Source of the DNA: an uncultured Prevotella sp.
Lineage (GTDB): Bacteria > Bacteroidota > Bacteroidia > Bacteroidales > Bacteroidaceae
Length of the DNA stretch: 64,000 nucleotides
Assembly: GCA_900320905.1 (NCBI GenBank)
Contig: ONTZ01000011.1
Location: forward strand, 1-64,000
Direction of reading: 5' to 3'
The notes under the pieces were generated by a model that saw only the letters and a list, made by a program, of their open reading frames with translations, ran no database searches and was not told the origin of the DNA. The translations under genes were made by a program, and so were the position numbers. This document shows, one piece after another, positions 1-7,959 of the stretch (positions are counted from its first letter, which is position 1; each line of letters begins with the position of its first letter).

Positions 1-137
1 GTCTGTCTTCTTTCTACCCAAGCACCAATATACATTATATAATATAAAGGCGCTCGCTTCTTGTACTACTTCTGTCTATGTAAATCTTTCAAAGAACTCT
101 CTCTTCATGCCTCCGCACTTCATTTTTGCGCGAAAGC
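1..137 (-). other. Leader of an rRNA operon transcribed leftward out of the window (partial)
   Basis: Read on the minus strand, this stretch follows a strong promoter and contains AGTTCTTTGAAAGATTT (plus positions 82-99), which resembles the boxA antitermination region before Bacteroidota 16S genes. It is followed by a segment containing AGTAGTACAAGAAGCG. No coding sequence with a credible start lies here. The 16S gene itself would begin beyond position 1. The assignment rests on remembered similarity to Prevotella 16S leaders, so it is an inference. Confidence 0.6.
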
Positions 138-142
138 GGGTG

Positions 143-173
143 CAAAGGTACTGCTTTTTTCCGAACCAACAAA
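143..173 (-). promoter_or_regulatory. Strong Bacteroidota promoter of the putative rRNA operon
   Basis: On the minus strand the sequence reads TTTG (173-170), 19 bp, TACCTTTG (150-143), an exact match to the -33/-7 consensus of the Bacteroidota primary sigma factor. Transcription would start near 138 and run left. The stretch from 174 to about 437 holds no gene that I can support. Confidence 0.7.
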
Positions 174-437
174 ACTTTTCACGGAAAATTTTCGCATATT
201 TTGTATTTTACACACTTATCTTGATTATTGTCAAGACCCAAAACAGCCTATACCTTATTATATATAAGAGAATCCCAAATTGAGGACATTTTTCGCAATC
301 TGATTAATATTGAAGACCAATCATGCGATTGATATATTTAAGTTTATCTTTCTGTTGTTTTACCAGATTGTCTTTATTCCTAACCTGGAATCATCAACCA
401 AGAAGCAAAGAGAACCATTCCAAACTCGTATTTTTAT

Positions 438-775
438 GCCTCAGATTCAGGGCATATCTATGCACGGGGGGTAGAAACATGCCTCAGATTCAGGGCAGAC
501 TTTCCCGAGGGCGGAATATCTTGCCCCAGATTCAGGGCAGACTTTCCCGAGGTCGGAATATCTTGCCCCAGATCCAGGGCAGACTTTCCCGAGGGCGGAA
601 TATCTTGCCCCAGATTCAGGGCAGACTTTCCCGAGGTCGGAATATCTTGTCCCAGATTCAGGGCAGACTTTCGCGAGGTCGGAATATCTTGCCTCAGATT
701 CAGGGCAGACTTTCCTGAGGTCGGAATATCTTGCCCCAGTTTTTGGGCTGATTTTACCCCGATGGGGGATGACAT
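438..775. repeat. 42-bp tandem repeat, six full units plus degenerate flanking units
   Basis: Full units lie at 481-522, 523-564, 565-606, 607-648, 649-690 and 691-732, differing at only a few bases. Degenerate units of 43 bp flank them at 438-480 and 733-775. Each unit holds CAGATTCAGGGCAGACTTTC and the dyad CCGAGGTCGG (CCGAGGGCGG in some copies). The unit is a multiple of three, so several frames stay open on both strands. The resulting ORFs have no ribosome-binding context and I regard them as spurious. There are no unique spacers, so it is not a CRISPR array. Confidence 0.95.
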
Positions 776-926
776 ATAGACGAATGAATGCAATTAAACT
801 TATGTATTTGCCGGTGACCCTAAACAAGGCTTTCATAGTTAATTTCTGATAAAAAGGATGATGTTGGCGGAAAAATGTGTAATTTCGCAGCGGATAAAAA
901 GTAATCAGACACAAACAAATAAAATA

Positions 927-1532
927 ATGAATATGAAAAGATTTAAGATTGGAGTAGTTGTCGCCGTTTGTCTGGTGGCAACAAGTTGTGGTAACATGAA
1001 CCAGGTGCTCAGCGCTATGTCAAACGGAGGCGTGGTAAACGCCATTACCAGTGTCATCGGACTCGATAAAGTGTCGGCAGCCAATCTGATTGGCTCTTGG
1101 AAATATAGCGGACCTGGCTGTGCTTTTACCAGTGAAAACCTATTGGCTAAGGCTGGTGGTGAGGTGGCAGCAAGACAAATTGAGGAAAAAGTCCTACCCT
1201 ACTATCAGCAGGTAGGCATTTCTTCCAGCAATACCTATATCACATTCAACCAAGACGGCACATTCTCTTCAAAGATAGCAGGAACAAACTTCAGTGGCAC
1301 CTACACCTTCGACGAGAAATCCCAGCAAATCAAACTGAAAGGCTTGCTTCTGTCTATCAACTGCTATACCAAGAGGGAAATGAATGGTATCTCCATTCTC
1401 TTTGAGGGCAAGAAATTGCTGAATGTCCTTCAGACGATGGCCGCCTTGAGCGGTAGGGCTGATCTTCAGACCATCGGAGAACTGAGCAAACAATATGACG
1501 GTGTGCGCGTCGGCTTCGACATGAAAAAGTAA
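927..1532 (+). CDS. DUF4923-type lipoprotein
   Basis: A protein of about 200 residues with a lipoprotein signal peptide: basic MNMKRFK, a hydrophobic stretch, then the lipobox LVATSC. It should be lipid-anchored in the envelope. The mature part (SWKYSGPGCAFTSENLL, then TYITFNQDGTFSSKI) looks like the DUF4923/lipocalin-like small lipoproteins of Bacteroidales, whose function is unknown. The open frame extends upstream to 858, but the signal peptide favours ATG 927 or 933. It stands alone, about 100 bp before argR, which has its own promoter. The family name is from memory and is moderately sure. Confidence 0.75.
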   Translation: MNMKRFKIGVVVAVCLVATSCGNMNQVLSAMSNGGVVNAITSVIGLDKVSAANLIGSWKYSGPGCAFTSENLLAKAGGEVAARQIEEKVLPYYQQVGISSSNTYITFNQDGTFSSKIAGTNFSGTYTFDEKSQQIKLKGLLLSINCYTKREMNGISILFEGKKLLNVLQTMAALSGRADLQTIGELSKQYDGVRVGFDMKK

Positions 1533-1579
1533 CAAATAAGGTATTCATACAAGAAATTCTGCAAAAATATGCAGAAACA

Positions 1580-1611
1580 TTTGGTCGGTTGCAAAATAAT
1601 AAGTAATTTTG
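1580..1611 (+). promoter_or_regulatory. Promoter of the argR-GNAT-argG-argC operon
   Basis: TTTG (1580-1583), 20 bp, TAATTTTG (1604-1611), a very good match to the Bacteroidota consensus. It leaves a 5' leader of roughly 24 nt before ATG 1639. ArgR autoregulation is plausible, but I did not identify an ARG box. Confidence 0.8.
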
Positions 1612-1638
1612 CAGCCAACTTTGTATAAATATACCAAC

Positions 1639-2115
1639 ATGAAAGTAAAGAACAGCCGATTAGAGGCACTCCGGCTCATCATCTCGAGCCAGCAATTAGG
1701 TAGCCAAGACGAACTGTTGGCAGCCCTTCAGAAAGAAGGTTTCAAACTGACACAAGCCACGCTGAGTCGCGACCTGAAGCAGTTGAAGGTGGCCAAGGCA
1801 GCCTCGATGAGTGGCAACTATGTCTATGTGCTGCCTAATGAGACGATGTATAAGCGGGTGAGTACCCCAAACAGCATCCGCGAGATGCTGAAGGTGCCAG
1901 GTTTTGTCAGCATCAATTTTTCAGGCAACATGGGTGTCATCAAGACACGCCCAGGCTATGCCAGTTCCATTGCCTGGAACATTGACAACAGCGACATCCC
2001 GGAGATTATAGGTACCATTGCTGGCGACGACACCATATTCGTCGTCATCAAGGAGGGCGTCAGGCATCAGGATGTATCAGAGGCTCTCAGCGAAGTCGTG
2101 CCAAGCATGAGATAA
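1639..2115 (+). CDS. argR: Arginine repressor ArgR
   Basis: ArgR is the arginine-responsive regulator of arginine biosynthesis. The 158-residue length is normal for the family. The N-terminal winged helix-turn-helix covers roughly residues 1-65 (QATLSRDLKQLKV is the recognition region). The C-terminal oligomerisation and arginine-binding domain carries the signature GTIAGDDT at residues 125-132. The frame is open from 1609, but that lies inside the promoter, so ATG 1639 is the start. It heads an operon with the GNAT gene, argG and argC, which it presumably controls. Confidence 0.95.
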   Translation: MKVKNSRLEALRLIISSQQLGSQDELLAALQKEGFKLTQATLSRDLKQLKVAKAASMSGNYVYVLPNETMYKRVSTPNSIREMLKVPGFVSINFSGNMGVIKTRPGYASSIAWNIDNSDIPEIIGTIAGDDTIFVVIKEGVRHQDVSEALSEVVPSMR

Positions 2116-2166
2116 GCCACAGATTACACAGATTTTACACAGAATTAATTGAGAACAGATAATTCA

Positions 2167-2778
2167 ATGGAACAGGAAATAGAAATTGAAGTCCTTGTGG
2201 CAGGACCAGAGCATGAGAAATACGTCGACACCATCTTACAGACGATTGCCGAGGCTGCCAAGGTACGTGGTACAGGTATTGCCAAACGAACACACGAATA
2301 CCTGACTAAAAAAATGCAGGAGGCGAAAGCCGTCATTGCCCTTACTAAAGACGGGCAGTTTGCCGGATTCAGTTATATCGAGACTTGGGAGAACCAACAA
2401 TATGTAACTACTTCTGGTCTGATTGTCCACCCCGACTTCCGCGGACACCATGTCGCTAAGCGTATCAAAGACATGACCTTCTCACTGGCCCGCACCCGTT
2501 GGCCCCACGCCAAAATATTCTCCCTGACGAGTGGCGCCGCCGTAATGGCAATGAACACAGCCTTAGGCTATCAGCCAGTGACCTTTGCCGACCTGACGGA
2601 AGACGAGGCTTTCTGGAAAGGTTGCGAAGGCTGTTGCAACGTAGACGTACTGCATCGTACAGGCCGGAAATATTGTATCTGTACGGCGATGCTGTACGAC
2701 CCGACGGAACATTTGCCCGCCAAAATTCCAGATGAAGTGATAGAACGTATCCGCCAAATTGACGGAAAGGAGGAGTAA
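2167..2778 (+). CDS. GNAT-family acyltransferase, likely N-acetyl/N-succinylglutamate synthase
   Basis: A 203-residue GNAT protein. The acyl-CoA-binding region is visible as TTSGLIVHPDFRGHHVAKRI, followed by the helix LGYQPVTF. It sits between argR and argG, where the pathway needs the enzyme that acylates glutamate. No other glutamate acyltransferase or argJ is in the window. Bacteroides is known to run this pathway with succinyl rather than acetyl intermediates, and the homologue in this position has been proposed to be N-succinylglutamate synthase. The donor cannot be read from sequence. The C-terminal part carries an unusual cysteine cluster, CEGCC and later KYCIC. ATG 2167 is preferred over an upstream in-frame start at 2149. 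Confidence 0.75.
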   Translation: MEQEIEIEVLVAGPEHEKYVDTILQTIAEAAKVRGTGIAKRTHEYLTKKMQEAKAVIALTKDGQFAGFSYIETWENQQYVTTSGLIVHPDFRGHHVAKRIKDMTFSLARTRWPHAKIFSLTSGAAVMAMNTALGYQPVTFADLTEDEAFWKGCEGCCNVDVLHRTGRKYCICTAMLYDPTEHLPAKIPDEVIERIRQIDGKEE

Positions 2779-2818
2779 TATATAATAAGGTATAGTATAA
2801 TAAAAAGAAAAAAGAAAT

Positions 2819-4021
2819 ATGGCAAACAAGAAAGTTGTAGTAGCCTTTTCTGGTGGGCTTGACACCAGTTACACTGTGATGAAACTGACTCAGGACGGCT
2901 GGGATGTGTATGCAGCCTGTGCCAATACAGGCGGTTTCAGCGAAGACCAGTTGAAAAAGAATGAGGATAATGCCTATAAACTCGGTGCCGTGCAATATGT
3001 AACACTCGATGTAACTCAGGAGTACTATGCCAAGTCACTAAAATATATGATCTTCGGCAACGTGCTGCGAAACAACTGCTACCCCATCAGTGTCAGCAGT
3101 GAGCGTATTTTCCAGGCCATCGCTATCGCACGCTATGCCAAAGAAATCAATGCAGACGCCATCGCCCACGGAAGTACAGGAGCAGGCAATGACCAGATAC
3201 GATTCGACATGACCTTCCTCGTCATGGCCCCTGGTGTGGAGATCATTACCCTGACTCGCGACCAGAAACTGACCCGCAAAGAGGAGGTAGACTATCTGAA
3301 CGAACACGGCTTCTTCGCAGACTTCACGAAACTGAAATACTCCTATAATGTAGGTATCTGGGGCACCAGTATCTGCGGCGGAGAACTGCTTGATCCGACA
3401 CAAGGCCTGCCTGAGGACGCCTATCTGAAGCACGTTACAGCCAAGGAGCAGGAATCACTATTGAAGATTCAGTTTGAGAAAGGCGAGATTGTAGGTGTCA
3501 ATGGTGTGCACTTTGACGACCGAATCAAGGCCATCCAGAAGATTGAGGAGATCGGCGCTTCCTACGCCATTGGACGTGATGCCAACGTTGGCGATACCAT
3601 CATCGGTATCAAGGGCCGTGTGGGCTTTGAGGCAGCAGCCCCCAAACTCATCATTGAGGCCCATCGCTTGTTGGAGAAGTCGACCCTGAGCAAGTGGCAG
3701 CAATACTGGAAAGACCAAGTAGCCAATTGGTACGGCATGTTCCTGCACGAGAGTCAATACCTAGAGCCTGTGATGCCAGATATTGAGGCCATGCTGACCT
3801 CCTCGCAGCGCAATGTGACAGGTACAGCCATCCTGAAACTCCGTCCTTATGGGTTCGAGACGGTAGGCATCGATTCTGTCAATGACCTGACAAAGAGTAA
3901 ACTCGGCGAGTACGGCGAGACACAGACCGGATGGACTGCCGACGAGGCCAAGGGCTTCATCAAAGTATCGAGCACCCCATTGCGTGTCTACTATGGTATC
4001 CATAAAGATGAGAAAAGATAA
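2819..4021 (+). CDS. argG: Argininosuccinate synthase
   Basis: ArgG joins citrulline and aspartate with ATP to give argininosuccinate, the penultimate arginine step, in the cytoplasm. The 400-residue length is usual for the family. The PP-loop AFSGGLDTS is at residues 9-17, and the aspartate/citrulline-binding region includes AHGSTGAGNDQIRF. It follows the GNAT gene by 40 bp of A/T-rich spacer without a Shine-Dalgarno site. argH and the carbamoyl phosphate synthetase genes are not in the window. Confidence 0.96.
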   Translation: MANKKVVVAFSGGLDTSYTVMKLTQDGWDVYAACANTGGFSEDQLKKNEDNAYKLGAVQYVTLDVTQEYYAKSLKYMIFGNVLRNNCYPISVSSERIFQAIAIARYAKEINADAIAHGSTGAGNDQIRFDMTFLVMAPGVEIITLTRDQKLTRKEEVDYLNEHGFFADFTKLKYSYNVGIWGTSICGGELLDPTQGLPEDAYLKHVTAKEQESLLKIQFEKGEIVGVNGVHFDDRIKAIQKIEEIGASYAIGRDANVGDTIIGIKGRVGFEAAAPKLIIEAHRLLEKSTLSKWQQYWKDQVANWYGMFLHESQYLEPVMPDIEAMLTSSQRNVTGTAILKLRPYGFETVGIDSVNDLTKSKLGEYGETQTGWTADEAKGFIKVSSTPLRVYYGIHKDEKR

Positions 4022-4046
4022 GCCATAAACTACATTGAAGATCAAG

Positions 4047-5012
4047 ATGATAAAAGTAGGAATATTAGGAGCAGCAGGCTATACGGGCGGTGAACTCATC
4101 CGTCTGCTGCTGAACCACCCCGAGGCTGAGATTGTCTTTGCCAACTCAGAGAGTAATGCCGGCAATCTGGTTTCAGACGTACACGAAGGCCTCATCGGTG
4201 AGACAGACCTGCGCTTTACCGATGAGATGCCTTTTGACAAAGTGGATGTGATATTCTTCTGCTTCGGTCACGGCAAGAGCGAAGCATTCTTGAAGGAGCA
4301 CGCCATCCCTTCAAACGTAAAAATCATCGACCTGGCACAAGATTTCCGCATCAAAGGTAGCCATGATTACGTGTATGGCCTGCCGGAAATCAATAAGGAA
4401 GAGATTGCAAAGGCGCAACATTTGGCCAATCCTGGCTGTTTTGCCACTTGTATTCAGGTTGCACTACTGCCTGCTGCTCATCTGAATCTGCTGAAGGAAG
4501 ACGTGTCTGTCAATGCCATCACAGGCTCGACGGGAGCAGGCCAAAAGCCTGGTGCCACCACTCATTTCTCATGGCGCAACAACAACCTGAGCATCTACAA
4601 GCCATTCCAACACCAGCATATCGCAGAAATTCGGCAGAGTCTGAAACAGGTGCAGGGATATCTCGATGCAGATATCGACTTCATCCCCTATCGTGGTGAC
4701 TTTGCCAGAGGAATCTTCTGTACGGCAGTCATCAAGACCAAGGCTCCCGTTGAAGACATCATCGAGGCCTACAAGGACTTTTACAAAGATGCTGCCTTCA
4801 CACATTACAGTGACAAGCCGCTCGACTTGAAACAGGTGGTCAACACTAACAAGGCTTTGGTACATGTGGAAAAATACGGCGACAAATTGCTTGTCACCTC
4901 CTGCATTGACAATCTGCTAAAAGGCGCTGTTGGTCAGGCTGTGCAGAACATGAATATTATGTTTGGCATCAGCGAGGACACAGGACTGAGACTAAAGGCT
5001 TCTGCTTTTTAG
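4047..5012 (+). CDS. argC: N-acyl-gamma-glutamyl-phosphate reductase
   Basis: ArgC reduces the N-acylglutamyl phosphate to the semialdehyde with NADPH. The nucleotide-binding motif GAAGYTGGEL lies at residues 8-17. The catalytic cysteine is Cys131 in NPGCFATC, followed by the family region GSTGAGQKPG. ATG 4047 gives a 321-residue protein whose N-terminus matches the family. An in-frame TTG at 4035 is a less likely start. It is 25 bp after argG and ends the operon before a strong hairpin. The substrate may be the succinyl or the acetyl form. Confidence 0.95.
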   Translation: MIKVGILGAAGYTGGELIRLLLNHPEAEIVFANSESNAGNLVSDVHEGLIGETDLRFTDEMPFDKVDVIFFCFGHGKSEAFLKEHAIPSNVKIIDLAQDFRIKGSHDYVYGLPEINKEEIAKAQHLANPGCFATCIQVALLPAAHLNLLKEDVSVNAITGSTGAGQKPGATTHFSWRNNNLSIYKPFQHQHIAEIRQSLKQVQGYLDADIDFIPYRGDFARGIFCTAVIKTKAPVEDIIEAYKDFYKDAAFTHYSDKPLDLKQVVNTNKALVHVEKYGDKLLVTSCIDNLLKGAVGQAVQNMNIMFGISEDTGLRLKASAF

Positions 5013-5036
5013 TCAGTACGCCTACCACCATCACAA

Positions 5037-5073
5037 ATATAGCCTCGGTTCAAATGAACTGAGGCTATATTTT
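5037..5073 (+). terminator. Intrinsic terminator after argC
   Basis: A 15-bp stem (5037-5051 with 5056-5070) containing one G-T pair and a four-base AAAT loop, followed by TTT. It ends the arginine operon 25 bp after the argC stop and so isolates it from the FAS1/SusCD locus. Confidence 0.85.
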
Positions 5074-5182
5074 GCGGGTTAGTATTACACTTATTTCGGT
5101 TATTTTTAATAAAAAAGATATTTTTTGATGTTACATAAACTTTGCAAGATGTATCTATTATAAAATTTGTTATAAATCATCA

Positions 5183-5212
5183 TTTCTTATTAGAAAATAT
5201 TAAGTAAATTTG
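5183..5212 (+). promoter_or_regulatory. Candidate promoter of the FAS1/SusCD operon
   Basis: The -7 element TAAATTTG (5205-5212) has a weak -33 match TTTC (5183-5186) 18 bp upstream. It leaves about 65 nt of leader before ATG 5282. A weak -33 element would suit a promoter that needs an activator. The rest of 5074-5281 is A/T-rich with nothing else I can support. Confidence 0.5.
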
Positions 5213-5281
5213 CATCCGCAACGAATCGAAATGCCATAACGCAACAAACAATAACCAACAAAAATAAAGTAACAAAAATTT

Positions 5282-7930
5282 ATGGAACAGAGACAAATCG
5301 CAAAACAATGGCGTCAGTGGCTCATTGCCGCCTGCGGACTGCTGATGGGAACCTCAGTTTTTCAAGGTTGTAAGGATGACTTTGTGCTTACCGGACAACC
5401 TGAATGGCTGGGAAACTCCATTTATGAGCGTCTGGAGGAAGATGGCAATTACACCACCATGCTAAGGTTGATTGACGACTTGGGACAACACGAGGTTCTC
5501 AGCCATACAGGCTCAAAGACCCTGTTTGTTGCCAACGACTCAGCGTTCAAGGAATGGTTTACAAAAAACCCGTGGGGCGTAAACCGTTACGAACAACTAT
5601 CCTTGTCGCAGAAGAAACTTCTGCTCAACAACTCAATGATTAACAACGCCTATCTGATCGAGTTGATGTCGAATGGCAGGCCTCAAGGTGAAGACAATGC
5701 TCCTGAAGAGGGCCGTACCATGCGCCGAGAGACGGCAACGAGCATCTACGACTCTGTACAGATTCTGAAGCCCAGCCAGATGCCAAACACTGAGGTTTGG
5801 GCCAAGTTCAAGGACAGAGGTAAGAGCATCCCTATCTTGAAAGATGCCACAACCGCTCCGATGATTCATTTCCTGCCCGTTTTCATGAAAATCAACAAGA
5901 TGACGACTTCAGACCTTGACCTCTTGACGAACCATCAGGCCAACGACATCAACGAAGCATGGGTAAATGGAAAGAAAGTTGTGGAGCGTGATATCACCTG
6001 CAAAAACGGTTATATCCAAAAAGTGGACGGTGTTTTCGAATCGGCCCCCAACATGGCAGAGATTATCCGCCAACATCCCAATATGTCCCGCTGGTCACAG
6101 TTACTCGACCGGTTCAGTGCCCCTTATTTCAATGCAGCCGGCACCAGGGAATACAACCGACTCTATAACACTCAGGACTCCGTCTACACACTCCGATATT
6201 ACAGCAACCTGTCTTCTGGTGGCTCGAATGTTTCCACACCTGAAGGCAAAGCAGTAAATGCCATGCTGAGATTCGACCCGGGATGGAATCAATACATCAA
6301 CAACACGACGGGTAACTCACTGAGTTATGATGCTGGTGCCATGTTTGTCCCGACAAACGAAGCCATAGAGAAGTGGTGGAACAATGAAGGCAAGGATCTT
6401 AAGGAAGAATATGGTGTCATTGACAGCATCCCCGTAACCACAATGGCAAAACTCATCAACGTCAATATGCTGCCCGTATTCACAGAAGCCATCCCTTCGA
6501 AATTCGACAGAATATTGAATGATGCCAAGGAAGAGATGGGTGTTAAGATAACTGATGTAGACTCATGTTTTATGGGCTGTAACGGCGTGGTCTATATGAC
6601 GAACCGCGTCTTCACCCCGGCAGAGTTTGCTTCCGTGGCATATCCGGCCTTGTCCCATCCATCCACGATGAATGTGATTTACTGGGCCATCTCAGCAGCC
6701 TCTTTCGCATCTTCCAGTTCTCAGGCTGCTAAGTTGAATTATCTGCCCTACCTGCTTTCCATGCAGTCGAGGTATAGTCTGATTCTGCCTTCGAACAATG
6801 CCATGCTTCAGTATCTCGATTTTGCCAGTTATAACACAGAGAACATTTCAGCACCGACTGTGCTTGAATTCTACTACGATGAAAAGAAAAGTTACGACCA
6901 GAAAGTTCAGGCCCGCCGCTATAATTGCACGATTGATGAAGACGGCAACATCACCTTGGGTGAAATTGTTCAAGACAATGTGGCCATCGGAGTTGTCGTC
7001 GATTGTCTGTATCGTCTGATGGATCAATTGATTATTGTAGGCGACATCGAGGACGGTCATGAGTACTATAAGTCAAAGGGTGGTACCCTCCTCCGAGTCA
7101 CCAAGGCTCCCGACGGTCGTCTTGCTCTTGCCGGCGGCTGGCAGACAGATCATAACAAGAAACTATTGCCTATCGATAACGAGAATGTTTACACGAAGAC
7201 CAATGGTAAATCTTATGTATTGAATGAACAGGCACCAATGGCAACTGAAAAGTCCGTCTATATGACCTTACAGGAAAGACCAGAATTCTCTGAATTCTTG
7301 AACCTTTTGGAGAATTCCGACCTGTTAAAGGCAAAATCAGGAGCCAGGAATGCCGGTCTTAGCAAACTCGGCAACATGAACATGTCGCTGTTTGACAACT
7401 ACAATTACACTGTCTATGTGCCTACCAACGAATCCATCAAGAAACTCATTGATGACGGTTTGCTGCCCACATGGGATGACTATGATGCCTATAATGACTC
7501 TACTTATGAGGGCAGTGAAGAGGAAGCCAAGGAAGCCCAAAAAATTATCAAGGACATTATTGTCAATTTCATCCGCTACCACATACAGGACCACTCCATT
7601 GCTATCAACATGGGGCCTGAAGATGGTAAGTATGAAAACTCCTATGAGACGATGAGACGCAATCTTGAAACGAGCCGTTTCTATCCCGTCACGACCAATC
7701 ACGAAGGTGGACAGATGTGGGTTGAAGACATGCTTGGCAACAAGCGTAATGTCGTAAAGACTGACGGACTGTACAATCTTATTTGCCGCGAGTATTGGTA
7801 TTCCGGCACAGGTAATGCCGCCATTACCTACCAAGCATCTGATGCTGTAATCCACCAGATAGATGGTGTACTTTTGGCCGAAGAGATGACACCTTGGAAG
7901 AGCAAAATTAATCAAGCGAGGAGAAAGTAA
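5282..7930 (+). CDS. Surface lipoprotein with about four FAS1 (fasciclin) domains
   Basis: An 882-residue lipoprotein. The signal peptide ends at the lipobox VFQGC with Cys30, and the next residues KDD resemble the Bacteroidota surface-export signal, so it probably faces outward. FAS1-like units recur at roughly residues 40-200, 270-440, 460-640 and 665-870. Each has the pattern of a helix (YTTMLRLIDDLG) followed by a strand such as KTLFVANDSAF, MFVPTNEAI or YTVYVPTNESI. FAS1 domains usually bind proteins or glycans. It opens the locus, 29 bp before the first susC, and is probably a ligand-binding partner of the SusCD transporters. The ligand is unknown. Confidence 0.85.
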   Translation: MEQRQIAKQWRQWLIAACGLLMGTSVFQGCKDDFVLTGQPEWLGNSIYERLEEDGNYTTMLRLIDDLGQHEVLSHTGSKTLFVANDSAFKEWFTKNPWGVNRYEQLSLSQKKLLLNNSMINNAYLIELMSNGRPQGEDNAPEEGRTMRRETATSIYDSVQILKPSQMPNTEVWAKFKDRGKSIPILKDATTAPMIHFLPVFMKINKMTTSDLDLLTNHQANDINEAWVNGKKVVERDITCKNGYIQKVDGVFESAPNMAEIIRQHPNMSRWSQLLDRFSAPYFNAAGTREYNRLYNTQDSVYTLRYYSNLSSGGSNVSTPEGKAVNAMLRFDPGWNQYINNTTGNSLSYDAGAMFVPTNEAIEKWWNNEGKDLKEEYGVIDSIPVTTMAKLINVNMLPVFTEAIPSKFDRILNDAKEEMGVKITDVDSCFMGCNGVVYMTNRVFTPAEFASVAYPALSHPSTMNVIYWAISAASFASSSSQAAKLNYLPYLLSMQSRYSLILPSNNAMLQYLDFASYNTENISAPTVLEFYYDEKKSYDQKVQARRYNCTIDEDGNITLGEIVQDNVAIGVVVDCLYRLMDQLIIVGDIEDGHEYYKSKGGTLLRVTKAPDGRLALAGGWQTDHNKKLLPIDNENVYTKTNGKSYVLNEQAPMATEKSVYMTLQERPEFSEFLNLLENSDLLKAKSGARNAGLSKLGNMNMSLFDNYNYTVYVPTNESIKKLIDDGLLPTWDDYDAYNDSTYEGSEEEAKEAQKIIKDIIVNFIRYHIQDHSIAINMGPEDGKYENSYETMRRNLETSRFYPVTTNHEGGQMWVEDMLGNKRNVVKTDGLYNLICREYWYSGTGNAAITYQASDAVIHQIDGVLLAEEMTPWKSKINQARRK

Positions 7931-7959
7931 TTAGAAATTAAATAACAGAAATAGAAATT

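Noticed and set aside
438-775. CRISPR array
   Set aside because: The units are contiguous with no unique spacers, and no cas gene is nearby.
323-914. Long open frames on both strands across the 42-bp repeats
   Set aside because: They exist because the repeat length is a multiple of three and lacks stops in several frames. The predicted peptides are only the repeat translated, with no start context or domain.
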